Part shown: positions 17,998 through 27,334 of the stretch, piece by piece
How the letters are laid out: the number at the start of each line of letters is the position of its first letter
How positions within the stretch are numbered: the stretch's first letter is position 1
Source: Chara braunii
Lineage: Eukaryota; Streptophyta; Charophyceae; Charales; Characeae
Direction: 5' to 3'
Assembly: GCA_003427395.1 (NCBI GenBank)
Contig: BFEA01000291.1
Location: 905,362 to 942,850, forward strand
DNA: 37,489 nt
Translations under genes and position numbers: made by a program
Notes under the pieces: model-generated
Seen by the model: the letters and a program-made list of their open reading frames with translations, nothing else
What the model was told of the DNA's origin: nothing
The model's database searches: none

Positions 17998-19335
17998 ATG
18001 GACGTTCGCGGCTGTGGGCACGGTCTACGTGAAGAAGATATCGACGCGGTGGCGATGGCGGTGACTGTCTTCGTCCTGAACACGATGAGCGACATGTCAT
18101 CCTCCTCCTGCGACATGCGTTTGCAGCTCCGTAAACGAAGAGCGCTGTTGCAGAGCGTTGTCGAAGCGCCGGATTGCGTGGCGACGTGTGAAGCAGTCAT
18201 GCAGTTGTGTTCCACATTGTCGTCTGGTGTTTTCCCGTGGCAGACCCCGCGTTGGTGGATTAAATGACGGACTGGCGGAACATGGGAGGACCTCCGGCTT
18301 CGTGATGACGCCACTGAGGACTACTACCGCCAGAAGTTGCGCATGTCGAGGGCCATGTTCACCCAGATCGTAGTCACGTGCGCCGCGTACGTGGAGAAGA
18401 AGGTTGCGCACTACAGGATGCCATTGCCAGTGGAGCAGGTGATCGCTTTCCTGTTGTACAGGTGGGCGTTCGAAGAGACGTACGATAGCGGCACGTCAGC
18501 CTTCGGCATCGGCAGGGCAACTGGACTGCAGGTCGTTTGCGACGTCACTTCGGCGCTGCTCAAGGCGTACCCCGACGCGATAAAGTGGCCAGTGGGCCGT
18601 AGACATGCGCAGATTTTGCGCACTTTCCATGAGAAGGGTTTCCCAAACTGCTTCGGCGCAATCGACTGTACACACATCTACATTGACAAGCCCGTCGACG
18701 CACCTTGGACAACTACTACGACCTGAAACAAAAGTTCTCCGTCCAAGCGCATGTGGTGGTGGATTTGGATCTGCGTATCCTTGACGTCCACATGGGATAC
18801 CCGGGAAGTGTGCACGACGTACGTGTCCTGCACAATTCCCATTTGTGGAGCAAAAATTGGCGAGCTGTTCGACGCACCTCCGGAGAATCTGCCGCACGGT
18901 GTCGTCACGCGAGGTTACCTGCTGGGCGACAACGGTTATCCAGTTGCCTGTCCATGGATCGCCCAGCCGTACGGAGGAATCGATTAACTTCTTGACGAAG
19001 AGCGTTTCGACACGCAGCAGAAGTAGGTGCGGGGGTGTGTGGAGAGGGCGTTCAGGCGACTGAAGTGCATATAGCGTTTGTTCTTGCGCACCCACAAGAC
19101 GAACCTGGAGACCTTGCCACAACTATTCGTGGCCGTGTGCACTCTCCACAACATCCTCCTGGACGCGGGGATTGACTTCGACGAGAACCTTCGGTGGGAG
19201 GTCGACGCGAACGGCGTTCGGCGTAGAGTAGACTTGGGCATTGTGGGGAACGACACGGGTGAGCGGCAACGGACCACGAACGTGGACGAGAACTTGTTGC
19301 GGGATGCTCTCCGAGACCGCCTAGCTTTGATGTAG
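17998..19335 (+). pseudogene. Harbinger DDE transposase, multiply broken
   Basis: It aligns along most of its length with the open copy at 33393-34817. The N-terminal part reads to TPRWWIK, where a TGA (18265) replaces an Arg codon. The frame continues with RLRDDATEDYY and the HTH-like segment (YRWAFEETYDSGTSAFGIGRA) to the first catalytic Asp in IDCTHIYIDKP. A frameshift near 18700 moves the second Asp (GYPGSVHD) into another frame. A further shift near 18845 leads to GYLLGDNGYP. Stops TAA (18985), TAG (19024) and TAG (19072) surround the catalytic Glu in CVERAFRRLK. The C-terminus RRVDLG ends at 19335. No functional transposase can be made. Confidence 0.9.
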
Positions 19336-19360
19336 GACCTCGCGGACCGAATTTCAAGGA

Positions 19361-19396
<36 letters not shown>

Positions 19397-20366
19397 GGGT
19401 AGGTGTAGTAGTGTGATCGGCAGGCGGGTTCGATTGTGACGTGGTCCGTGTAGAGTGAAGTTTGGTATGTCAAGTGCTTTTGAAGCTCTCGGATCATCCT
19501 CCCCCCCCCCGGGGTGTGTAGGTTGTCCTCCGCCAGTCCGTAGGCGTCGTGCGCGAAGTTGCCGGGTCGCCTGTTTCGCGGCTTGTTTCGCGAAATGGCC
19601 TTTCTGTTATTCATTTTGAAAAGTGATCTATGCCGAAAGGCATCCTCATTTCACACTTTTTGCCTTGCTATGTGGGTGTGCATACATGCAAAACATTTCA
19701 AATATTTCGCTCATCCAGTGTGCGACGTTTATATATGAAATCTTGGCATGCATTCACATTAAATGATGTTCAATAAACCAAATCCCACATGTCGTGTTCA
19801 TTTCGTCACCCCGTCGATGTCAACAACACCAAAAACACAAAAGCACAATCAATGCGACACATCACAATTGTGTCCCACACCAGAGATGACAAAATTGTTT
19901 AATGTGGCTTGGCGACTACAGGCTTTGCAAACTCATCGCAAAACAAAGTCAAGAGATCAACCCTTCGCTGCGCAATCCGAAAACACAGACACTAACATGC
20001 CTGCGGGTAAAAACGTTCCCCTGTTCATACTTTCCCCAACATGTATCGTTCGAGCTACCCCGAAAAAGATAGGGAAAAAAACATCAGAAAAAAAAAATTA
20101 CCAGAAACTAACTTAACAATGACACGATTCGGGCCGCCTTGCCGAGCACATTCATACCGACGACCACTGCCGCACTCGCAAGAAAAACTAATTGGAGAAC
20201 AAAGGTCGCTCGTGCAAAGTGATGGCGAGCGAGAGCACGGCCTCTGCCAGTGGCGGTATCCACGACAATGATGAACGCCGTCATCATGGATCGACTGCCG
20301 CGTCATCGTCGTCGTCATCATTCTCGTGATCATGGCGGTTATCTTCACCATCGTTCTCGCGATGAC

Positions 20367-20418
<52 letters not shown>

Positions 20419-20434
20419 GTCATCATCATCATCG

Positions 20435-20482
<48 letters not shown>

Positions 20483-20543
20483 ACGTCATCACCATCATCA
20501 TCATCATCACTATTAGCATCGTCATCATGATCATCATGATCAC

Positions 20544-20581
<38 letters not shown>

Positions 20582-21140
20582 CCACCATCATCACCATCAT
20601 CATCATCATCATCACCATCATCATCTCATCGTCGTCAGCGTCGGCGACATCATCATTCGCGTTTCATCCCCGCGGACGTACACCTTCATCATTGCCATCG
20701 CCACCGTGCCATGCCGTGCGCCGGACTGCATCCCGACCATCCTCGCCGTTCCCAGATTGTGGGAATATCGTCTTTCTCGGACGCCCCGCCGTTGTTGCCA
20801 CACCTCGCAGAACCACTCTCCGCATGGCGGCATCATCAGGAGCTGCTTTTCTTCGGCATCGTCGACGTTTCCACGTTTGAAGCAGCATCATCGTCATCAC
20901 GGCGTCATCATGACGGTCATCCATGCAAATAACTTCATGCCACGAATGTCGGTATATGCAGCGCGGATGGCTGATCAATCGCACCGATTTCCCTGCCTGA
21001 CTCATCTCGTGGACACGCCATCAGCGTATAATCTACTAGTGTGCTCATCATAAGAAGAATTCATCAAGGAAATAAGAGAAAGAAAGAATGCGAACTACAA
21101 ACGCAACGAGTGAACTTCAATCAACTCTCAATCGAATGAC
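19336..21140. other. Intergenic part of Harbinger: G-run and unrecognised sequence
   Basis: Contains a run of more than 30 G at about 19363-19396, a C-run at about 19499-19510 and the ATC microsatellite listed separately. Apart from those I see no gene. This segment separates the convergent transposase and trihelix genes. Confidence 0.6.
20367..20632. repeat. (ATC)n microsatellite
   Basis: More than 80 mostly perfect ATC units with scattered GTC/ACC variants. All overlapping frames give Ile, His or Met runs and are artefacts. Confidence 0.95.
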
Positions 21141-22649
21141 CTACATCGTCGACCGACCACGGATGGCGGCAACGATCTCCATAAGCGCGTGACACATCAT
21201 CCTCTGTGTTTCATCGGACGCCATGTAGTGCGTTTTTTTAACAACAACTTCCTGCTCGAGTATGTCGCATTGCCTCGTCAAAATGTTGCATTGTCGCTTG
21301 CTAGAGGAATCGATCGTCGACGACATCAGTTCACCATGGCGGTCCATGACATCAGCGATCAACTCCAACGCCTGTTGACGTGCATTCTTCCGCTTCCTAC
21401 TTGCACCCCCACTGCCTGCGTTGTTGTCGGAGTCCCTCGTCGAAGAACGTTCTTCGGGGCAGCCATCACCGCCGGCCTCACTACCAACAGACTCCCCACC
21501 AGCCGCTCCTCGCCTGGGCAGCTGCACCTCGTCCGGACTGCCGGTGTCGGCGACGTTGGGAGTTAAAATTGTGCGGTTCCCCAACATGCCTCCATGGATC
21601 TTGTTGTATAGCACCCTGTCCATCCGGAACTTGAAGTTGTTTTCCTTCCTTTCTTCATTTGACAGCCTGAAGAAGTTTGCCCCGCCGCTAGCATTCTTAA
21701 ACCTCTGTATCTTCTTGTAGTTTTGGAACAGATTGCCCCACTTCTTCATGCAGTGGTCGGCGTCTCTAGGCCTCCCCGCCTTCGCCATCCGCTTGGCGAT
21801 GTCGTCCCACTTCCACTCCTTCGTCCGCATCCACCCGTAATTGTGACCCAGCCCGGCGAGGTGCATGTCTTGCTCCCGCTTGCATCTCACCAGGAGCAGT
21901 TGGTCGTTCGTAGACCAGTACATCGCAGACTTCCCGCCGTCGTCGCTTACGCCTCCTCTGCCGCCACGGCCAACGGATCGACCACAAACAGCACCTTTGC
22001 TGCGTCCTTTCCCCCTCTCAGTCGTCTTCCCCAAAGGCCGAATATGAATGTTGTCGTCGACGTCCCATGCATCCGCGTGCTCCCTGAACCCTTTGTCGGC
22101 ATCGTCACCGCCACCGGCGTCATCGTCGCCGCCATCGCTATGTGCCCGCATGTTGGACACTCCTCGTGTGATGTTCTCCACAGTGGGTCCTGGACGCACC
22201 AGTGATCTGCAAGCGGGCTCGTCCCTTACGTCGAGTTGGGTCGGCGTTGTGCGGTTCGACATCGACGACCATCCACCGCCGATGCGCGCGGACCCTGCTG
22301 CGACTCCACTACGCACGGGGCAGGTACTTGTCATTCGTTCGGCGAGCGGCGCAATCCATCCATGCTGTCGGGCTGGTAGTGACGGCCCGACACCTGCAGT
22401 CACGGACGCACCGCTATGAAGTGTGGATTGCTCGGTATGTTGACTTCCAGCACGTTGAAGGCCACATGGCGAAGGATCGGCGTCGATGATGAACGTACGG
22501 GTCGCCTCACTCGCGCTGTTGGAAGACAACGAGAACCTCAAATCGACTCCCCCATCGTCGTCGTCTCCCAAGCCTTGCTGCAGGAGGGAGGTGAACTCGC
22601 CACCTTCGTTGCTAGCGGACCCGCGTGCCCGCAGCGTCTGCGACAGCAT
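21141..22649 (-). CDS. Trihelix/Myb-SANT-like DNA-binding protein of Harbinger (ORF2)
   Basis: A 502-residue product from the first in-frame ATG (22649). The frame is open upstream to 23108 but starts there only with TTG. The N-terminal half is low-complexity and Gly/Ser/Asp-rich. At about residues 241-317 a trihelix/Myb_DNA-bind_4-type domain is visible: YWSTNDQLLLVRCKREQD, then WMRTKEWKWDDIAKRM, then DADHCMKKWGNLFQNYKKI, with the regularly spaced Trp residues of the fold. A basic RKRKNARQQALEL segment and a C-terminal amphipathic helix follow. In PIF/Harbinger elements such a protein binds the element ends and helps import the transposase. This frame is intact although the transposase is destroyed. 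It could alternatively have been taken over as a host regulator. Confidence 0.8.
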   Translation of the reverse strand: MLSQTLRARGSASNEGGEFTSLLQQGLGDDDDGGVDLRFSLSSNSASEATRTFIIDADPSPCGLQRAGSQHTEQSTLHSGASVTAGVGPSLPARQHGWIAPLAERMTSTCPVRSGVAAGSARIGGGWSSMSNRTTPTQLDVRDEPACRSLVRPGPTVENITRGVSNMRAHSDGGDDDAGGGDDADKGFREHADAWDVDDNIHIRPLGKTTERGKGRSKGAVCGRSVGRGGRGGVSDDGGKSAMYWSTNDQLLLVRCKREQDMHLAGLGHNYGWMRTKEWKWDDIAKRMAKAGRPRDADHCMKKWGNLFQNYKKIQRFKNASGGANFFRLSNEERKENNFKFRMDRVLYNKIHGGMLGNRTILTPNVADTGSPDEVQLPRRGAAGGESVGSEAGGDGCPEERSSTRDSDNNAGSGGASRKRKNARQQALELIADVMDRHGELMSSTIDSSSKRQCNILTRQCDILEQEVVVKKTHYMASDETQRMMCHALMEIVAAIRGRSTM

Positions 22650-23610
22650 CTCCGTCGAGCCGCTACCGAGAGGCAACGTTGAGGCAATGTTGGAAGTTCT
22701 TCTGTCTCCACCTCCTCGTCTGACGGGGGCGGTGGCATCTCCCACGACTCTAGATGGCTGTATACGGACGAGTCGTACCGCCGTCCCGGCACCGCCGACG
22801 CAGGTCCTCTTCCGCCCTGACCTGCGGCCAGTTCTTTGCGTGCCTGCATGCTCGCCATTGGACGTTCCCCTGCCGCCCGTTTTGTTGACGCCCTCCGCTT
22901 GCGACGTTGCTTCCACGGCCGACACGACAAACACACGTGGAGGAAGACAACAATCAGGAAGACGACGACAGCGAGTACCAGCAGAGGCAATCTCCTCTGC
23001 GCGTCTGCCATCAATTTCACCTCGGAAGGCACCCGTCCACGCAACTACTGCAGAAGTGTCTTCCCACAGGCCAGTGGATAGGGCCGCTGGACCTTCATAT
23101 GTCGACAACCACTAGAGAAGACGACAAACGTGGATGCCTTCGATTCAAAAATCGACCGTTGGTGCCCATGCACTGCCCGAAGCGCCTCGGTATATCGTCC
23201 TGAGCACGCCGTCCTCTTCCTCCGATTCCCGCAACCCAGCCAACGGTCCACTAGGGACGCCCGCCCGCCCCTGCTCACTCCCCGGTGCTCCACCCCCGCC
23301 AACGGCTACCGTTCGTGGTCGTTGCCCGCGTCGACCCACAGAAAACCTCCGATGTCCGACCACTGACCCGACGGACGGCTTCTGCACCAGCAACTCCGTG
23401 TCGACAGTGCCATGCGTGCGACGCAACGAGTCCGTGAAACGCGGGAATCCTAAATTTTTCAGTAGGTCGGGGGCTACTGGAAAATTTAGGACGATTTTGC
23501 CTGGGGAATCCTAAATCCTTTAGGACTCTTCCTAACGCCGTTTTCACATTTTTGATCTCAAAATTAAATTTAGGGTTGCGTGCAACCAAGACGCAATCGA
23601 AAAACAGGCA

Positions 23611-23635
23611 CTTTTAGAAGTGTCTAACGAGACCC
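23611..23635 (-). repeat. Right 25-bp terminal inverted repeat of Harbinger
   Basis: Reverse complement begins GGGTCTCGTTAGACACTTC. It is followed by TAA at 23636-23638, the right target duplication. Confidence 0.93.
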
Positions 23636-23639
23636 TAAT

Positions 23640-24425
23640 ACTGGATTTACAGGTCTCCAATGTTGTAGAGGCTAATTACCAGGCACACAGGGATCACCGG
23701 GAGCGATGAGCCTTCACAGTCCTAAGATACGAGGTCACCTCCCACCCTACCACTCATCAATACTCCCAGCGTACCCCCTAACCCAACTATCTTACCTCAG
23801 TGTAACCCACTCAGGACCATCACCCAACCGCTAGGTGGGTGACTTGGACCAGACAGTAGTGATAGGCACCAAGGCTAGCTATTACCCCAGCCCCAGTGGA
23901 AGCGAAATCGGACAGGCTCGCTGTACAGGAACTTCGGATGCTAGGCACCACTACATTCTACCAACCTCGTATCCTTATTGCAGAGATTATAGACCCATGG
24001 GTTTTATTTTCGGGGACAGCTAACTAGCAGTCAGTGCCCCAGCCAGACAGCCTACCGTCCTTCCCCTAGCTTACCCAAGGCCAGGAGGAACTCAGACTGA
24101 CAGTCCTACCGTCCTTCCCCTAGCTTGCCCCTATCTTGGCTAGGTGGAACTCAGACCTGCTGGGGTAACTACTGTATTCTATACCCTAGAGTCTAAGTCT
24201 ATTGTACCCCGCCCCCAGTCTAACTGTAGATGCATGTAACCCCTTAGGCCATATGTATGTGCTCAGGAAGCCATGGATGTAGGCTATTTATGATGTATGT
24301 GTATACATCCAGAAGCCAGTTGTATACCCGACGGCAGTATGAATCATATATGGGGCCGAAGGCCATATGTCAGCACTACATGTGTGTTGAGAATACCATG
24401 TATAACGGACCAGACTGGACAGACC
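23640..24425. other. Gene-free; 53-bp tandem duplication
   Basis: CCTACCGTCCTTCCCCTAGC occurs at 24051 and 24104 with flanking similarity (AGG-GGAACTCAGAC). The rest shows no supported gene or RNA. Confidence 0.5.
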
Positions 24426-24427
24426 CC

Positions 24428-24806
24428 CCCAAAGTCTGTGACCAAGCTCGAACCCGTGACCTGTGAAATGTAACTGGAAGAGTCAACAGTATGCGCAACA
24501 ATCCGAAATAGCATGTGTGTGTGGTATATCAGACCGGGGAGGAGAATCGAACGACCAAGACCAATACCCCGAGCAAGTCCTGCAGAACCCAGAACCAACA
24601 CCCGGGACTTGATCCCCTGACCAATACAGGCAGGGTCTGTAATCATAACCATGTAGTGGTCAGAGGATAGTGTATGTCCAGCCGTGCATCATTCTAACGC
24701 CCCTGCTGGTGTCCATGCGCAAGGCTGCAGATTTGAACCCACAACCTTATACCACAATGCGCATTTCCAACAGGTGCTCTAACCACTGAGCTACATCAAC
24801 TGGACA
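24428..24806 (-). mobile_element. tRNA-like SINE pieces, minus strand
   Basis: Near 24728-24806 the minus strand reads GATGTAGCTCAGTGGTTAGA (A-box region) and GGTTGTGGGTTCAAATC (B-box). The anticodon arm is too long and irregular for a tRNA. Near 24445-24475 another B-box-like CACGGGTTCGAGCTTGG appears on the same strand. These look like heads of tRNA-derived SINEs, with a 24-bp tandem (TGGACAAGGTCTCCAATTAC) beside them at 24797-24845. Confidence 0.5.
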
Positions 24807-24950
24807 AGGTCTCCAATTACTCAACTGGACAAGGTCTCCAATTACTCTGACTATATCCACAGTCCTAAAATGGACTGGAAACAGCCTATGTCGGCTGGTG
24901 GACCTCTGGGTCCTGTAGTAAAGTGGCATCCTTCCGCAGAGGCCCTTTTC

Positions 24951-25006
24951 TCGATTTATGCGTGTCATCCTTCCGCAGGGGCCATGCTAATCTTCTCTGT
25001 ATCGTT
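24951..25006 (-). pseudogene. U6 snRNA pseudogene, truncated at both ends
   Basis: The minus strand runs from GAACGATACAGAGAAGATTA through GCATGGCCCCTGCGGAAGG to ATAAATCGAGAAA. The first ~30 bases and the last ~12 bases of U6 are absent. A further 20-bp scrap of the same region (CATCCTTCCGCAGAGGCC) is duplicated at 24928-24945. Confidence 0.8.
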
Positions 25007-25074
25007 CGCACTGGGCTCGAATCCTGATGGCGACCAGATGAACTACCTGGGGCAAAGTCGCACGTCGGGAAGAC

Positions 25075-25191
25075 GATTGGATCGAGCGACTGAATGTGGA
25101 CGCGTGCGCGGAAAGAGGCAGAGAAGCAGATCAATCCCGATTTTCTGCACCTGTACACGATCATGCCCAGATTCAGGCGCTTAATCCAATC
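25075..25191. mobile_element. Foldback element with GATTGGAT...CTGAATC ends, copy 1
   Basis: The right arm CAGATTCAGGCGCTTAATCC is the inverse of the left arm of the copy at 31799-31901 (GATTGGATTATGCGCCTGAA). The interiors share GCAGA-AAGCAGATCAATC-CGATTTT-TG-ACCT. Each copy ends with CTCTTCG(A/C)TA just outside. Confidence 0.6.
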
Positions 25192-25216
25192 CTCTTCGAT
25201 AGTGCGAACACCCCCC

Positions 25217-25287
25217 CGGGGGTTAGCTCAGTTGGTACACCCATAAACTGTTGAAATGCAGACGCGGGTTCGAATCAATCCGGCAGG
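25217..25287 (+). mobile_element. tRNA-like SINE head, plus strand
   Basis: GGTTAGCTCAGTTGGTACAC resembles a D-arm/A-box and GCGGGTTCGAATCAATCC a T-arm/B-box. The anticodon stem has only three good pairs and the acceptor arms do not match, so it is not called as a tRNA gene. It directly precedes the 69-bp tandem repeat. Confidence 0.5.
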
Positions 25288-25291
25288 TGGA

Positions 25292-25497
25292 AAAAAGAAA
25301 AGGTGTCGGAAGAAACCGATGTGGGGCAGGCCTAGAATTCCAGGTTTTCTAGTGGGGTGTAAAAAGAACGGTGTCGGAAGAAACCGATGTGGGGCAGGCC
25401 TAGAATTCCAGGTTTTCTAATGGGGTGTAAAAAGAAAAGGTGTCAGAAGAAACCGATCTGGGGCAGGCCTAGAATTCGAGGTTTTCTAGTGGGGTGT
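25292..25497 (+). repeat. Three tandem copies of a 68-69-bp unit
   Basis: Units at 25292-25360, 25361-25428 and 25429-25497 are nearly identical. Each holds GGTGTCGGAAGAAACCGAT, GGGGCAGGCCTAGAATTC and GGTTTTCTAGTGGGGTGT. There is no coding signal. Confidence 0.92.
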
Positions 25498-25746
25498 GCA
25501 GTGTGGCCCCGAGATAGATACTCAATGGGTCCCAGATAGATTGGGCATGATGAGTCCGTGGGCATGCTGGTAGGGAGGTCTGCTTCGGATGAGGCATGTG
25601 CTTCGGTATCGCCGTGAGCGCTGACGTGTCATGCGCTGATTGGACAGTGGTTTCGTGGCGCGCTTTGCTCCACGCAATCGCGGGGATGCAAGCGTCTTGG
25701 CATCGTCATCTCAGGTATGTTCCTCTGCTTCCCGCCTCCTCCACGT

Positions 25747-25998
25747 CACGCCTTCCATCTCCCCCTCCTCACCTCCTACTTTATCTCCATCGCCTTCTCC
25801 TCCTCCTCCTCCTCCCCCTCCTCTTCTCCTTCTCCTGCGGCTGCTCCTCTAGCTTTACTCCCTCCTTCACGCCACGCCTTCCATCTCCCCCTCCTCATCT
25901 CCTACTTTATCTCCATCGCCTTCTCCTCCTCCTCCCCCTCCTCTGCTCCTTCTCCTGCGGCTGCTCCTCTCTAGCTGTACTCCCTCCTCTTCCACGTC
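25747..25998 (+). repeat. 126-bp tandem duplication, pyrimidine-rich
   Basis: CACGCCTTCCATCTCCCCCT begins both units (25747 and 25873). Both continue CTACTTTATCTCCATCGCC, CTCC runs, TTCTCCTGCGGCTGCTCCTC and a TACTCCCTCCT end. Translations are Ser/Leu/Pro artefacts. Confidence 0.85.
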
Positions 25999-27334
25999 GT
26001 CCTTCCCATATCAACGGCTGAGGCATGGCCATATACCATCGTGGACGGCATCGCTATGGCGGGCAGGGCTACTTGTGCCACATCGAAGAACGCCAGGATA
26101 AGAGTTCTCAGTTCTGTCCTTTTTTTTGTTTTTGTAGTCATGTTCGTAAATGTTATAGCTCATTTCTGCGATGTCGGAGGCACGTCGACTTTGGGGTAAG
26201 AGGAGGAAGCAGAAGAAGATGGAAAGGGGGTGGTGGGGTGGAACGGCTATGCCGTCGTGTTACGTAGTGGGCTAGTCAGGAGAAGAATAAGAAAACGAAA
26301 GGAAAAGCAAAGGAGGAGGAGAGAGGGAGCGACGCATGGGTGGCATGTCGCGATCGGAATGCGAAGGGAATGAAGAAGAAGGAGGAGGAGGAGGGGGTAG
26401 AAGAAGATGCAAGGAGGACTTCTTTGTGCGATGTGACAAGCCTGGCAGGACCAGAGTAGTAGTAGTAGTAGTAGTACTAGTAGAAGAAGAAGAAGAAGAC
26501 GAAGACGCAGAACGTGAAATAGAGGCCAAGACATGCTTTCACGGAATTACAGTCGTCTCCGCATGCACTGAACAAGAAGAAACGCGAGAACAAGAAAAAG
26601 AAGCAGAAGAAGAAGAAGAAGAAGAAGAAGAAGAAGAAGAAGAAGAAAGAAGACAAAGAAGAAGAAGAAGAAGAAGAAGAAGAAGAAGAGAAACGAAGAA
26701 GAGAGAGGGACAAGGCCAGGGTCATGGCGTTCCACGTGCGCGCACCTCAGGGCAGAGATTCATTTGGAAGTTCTGTTTAACTTTCTTTCGAGTTGATGGA
26801 GCTCTTCTTTTGAATGGTCACGATGATAAGTACGCAGAAAGAAGAAGATGGAGTGAATGCCTCATGATTTCGCTAACTAAAAAAAAGAAGATATAAGCTA
26901 AAAAAATGTAGCCTCATATCTGCGACGACGATCAAGCCGAAGAAGAAGATCTGTCTGTGTTTGTCTACTGGTTTTTTTTTTTTTTTCTATCTTTGTTTCC
27001 ATCTCGCACAATTTGCTGCTGGTGGCTGCTTCATTACGAGTGTTTGCTAATTCTTTCCTTGTTACGTATATCTTCTCACTTCTTACGTAATTTCTCTGCT
27101 TCCGCCCCCGCGCCCCCCTCCCGCCCCCCTCCCGCCCCCACCAGAAGCCGTTTGCTTATCCATTACGTCTTTTCAGCCCCAAGGAAGGGAAGAGGAGAAC
27201 CCATCCGCTCTGCCATGCTGGATGTCAAGTTAAGAAGCCGTCCTTCAGGCAGGCTAAACCAGGTGCTGAAGATCCGTTGATCTGTCGTTTTGCCGCCGAT
27301 CTGCCGTCAATCTGCCGTGGATCTGTTGATCGCG
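25999..27334. other. Upstream region of the radical SAM gene; purine-rich low complexity
   Basis: Contains GTA repeats (26459-26479) and a long (GAA)n/(AGA)n tract (26572-26700), both of which keep several frames open with Glu/Arg/Lys runs. A C-rich stretch lies at 27102-27142. No coding domain is visible. It presumably includes the promoter and 5' leader of the gene at 27335, but no TATA box could be assigned confidently. Confidence 0.5.

Larger units (their letters stand above)
17347..23635. mobile_element. Complete PIF/Harbinger DNA transposon, 6289 bp
   Basis: The 25-bp terminal inverted repeats begin GGGTCTCGTTAGACAC and differ at one position. Both sides are flanked by TAA, the TWA-type 3-bp target duplication of PIF/Harbinger. 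Inside lie a DDE transposase (plus strand, now a pseudogene) and a trihelix/Myb-SANT-like ORF (minus strand), convergently arranged, the standard two-gene content of the superfamily. Subterminal TTTAGGATT/AATCCTAAA words recur at both ends (17365-17480 and 23447-23535). The second element at 32947 has related ends. Confidence 0.93.

Noticed and set aside
17599-18267. 222-residue ORF read as an independent gene
   Set aside because: It is the 5' region and N-terminus of the broken Harbinger transposase, running through a minisatellite.
19763-20116. 117-residue ORF inside the Harbinger
   Set aside because: No domain, lies between the two element genes, and is not part of the usual element content.
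20055-20880. Met-, Ile- and His-rich ORFs
   Set aside because: All are readings of the (ATC)n microsatellite.
25217-25287. Functional tRNA gene on the plus strand
   Set aside because: The anticodon stem has only about three pairs and the acceptor stem does not match.
25292-25497. CRISPR array
   Set aside because: The three units are contiguous with no variable spacers, in a eukaryotic context; an ordinary tandem repeat.
26336-26896. Glu/Arg-rich ORF of 186 residues and its antisense Ser/Phe frames
   Set aside because: Driven by (GAA)n and (GTA)n repeats; no domain or start context.
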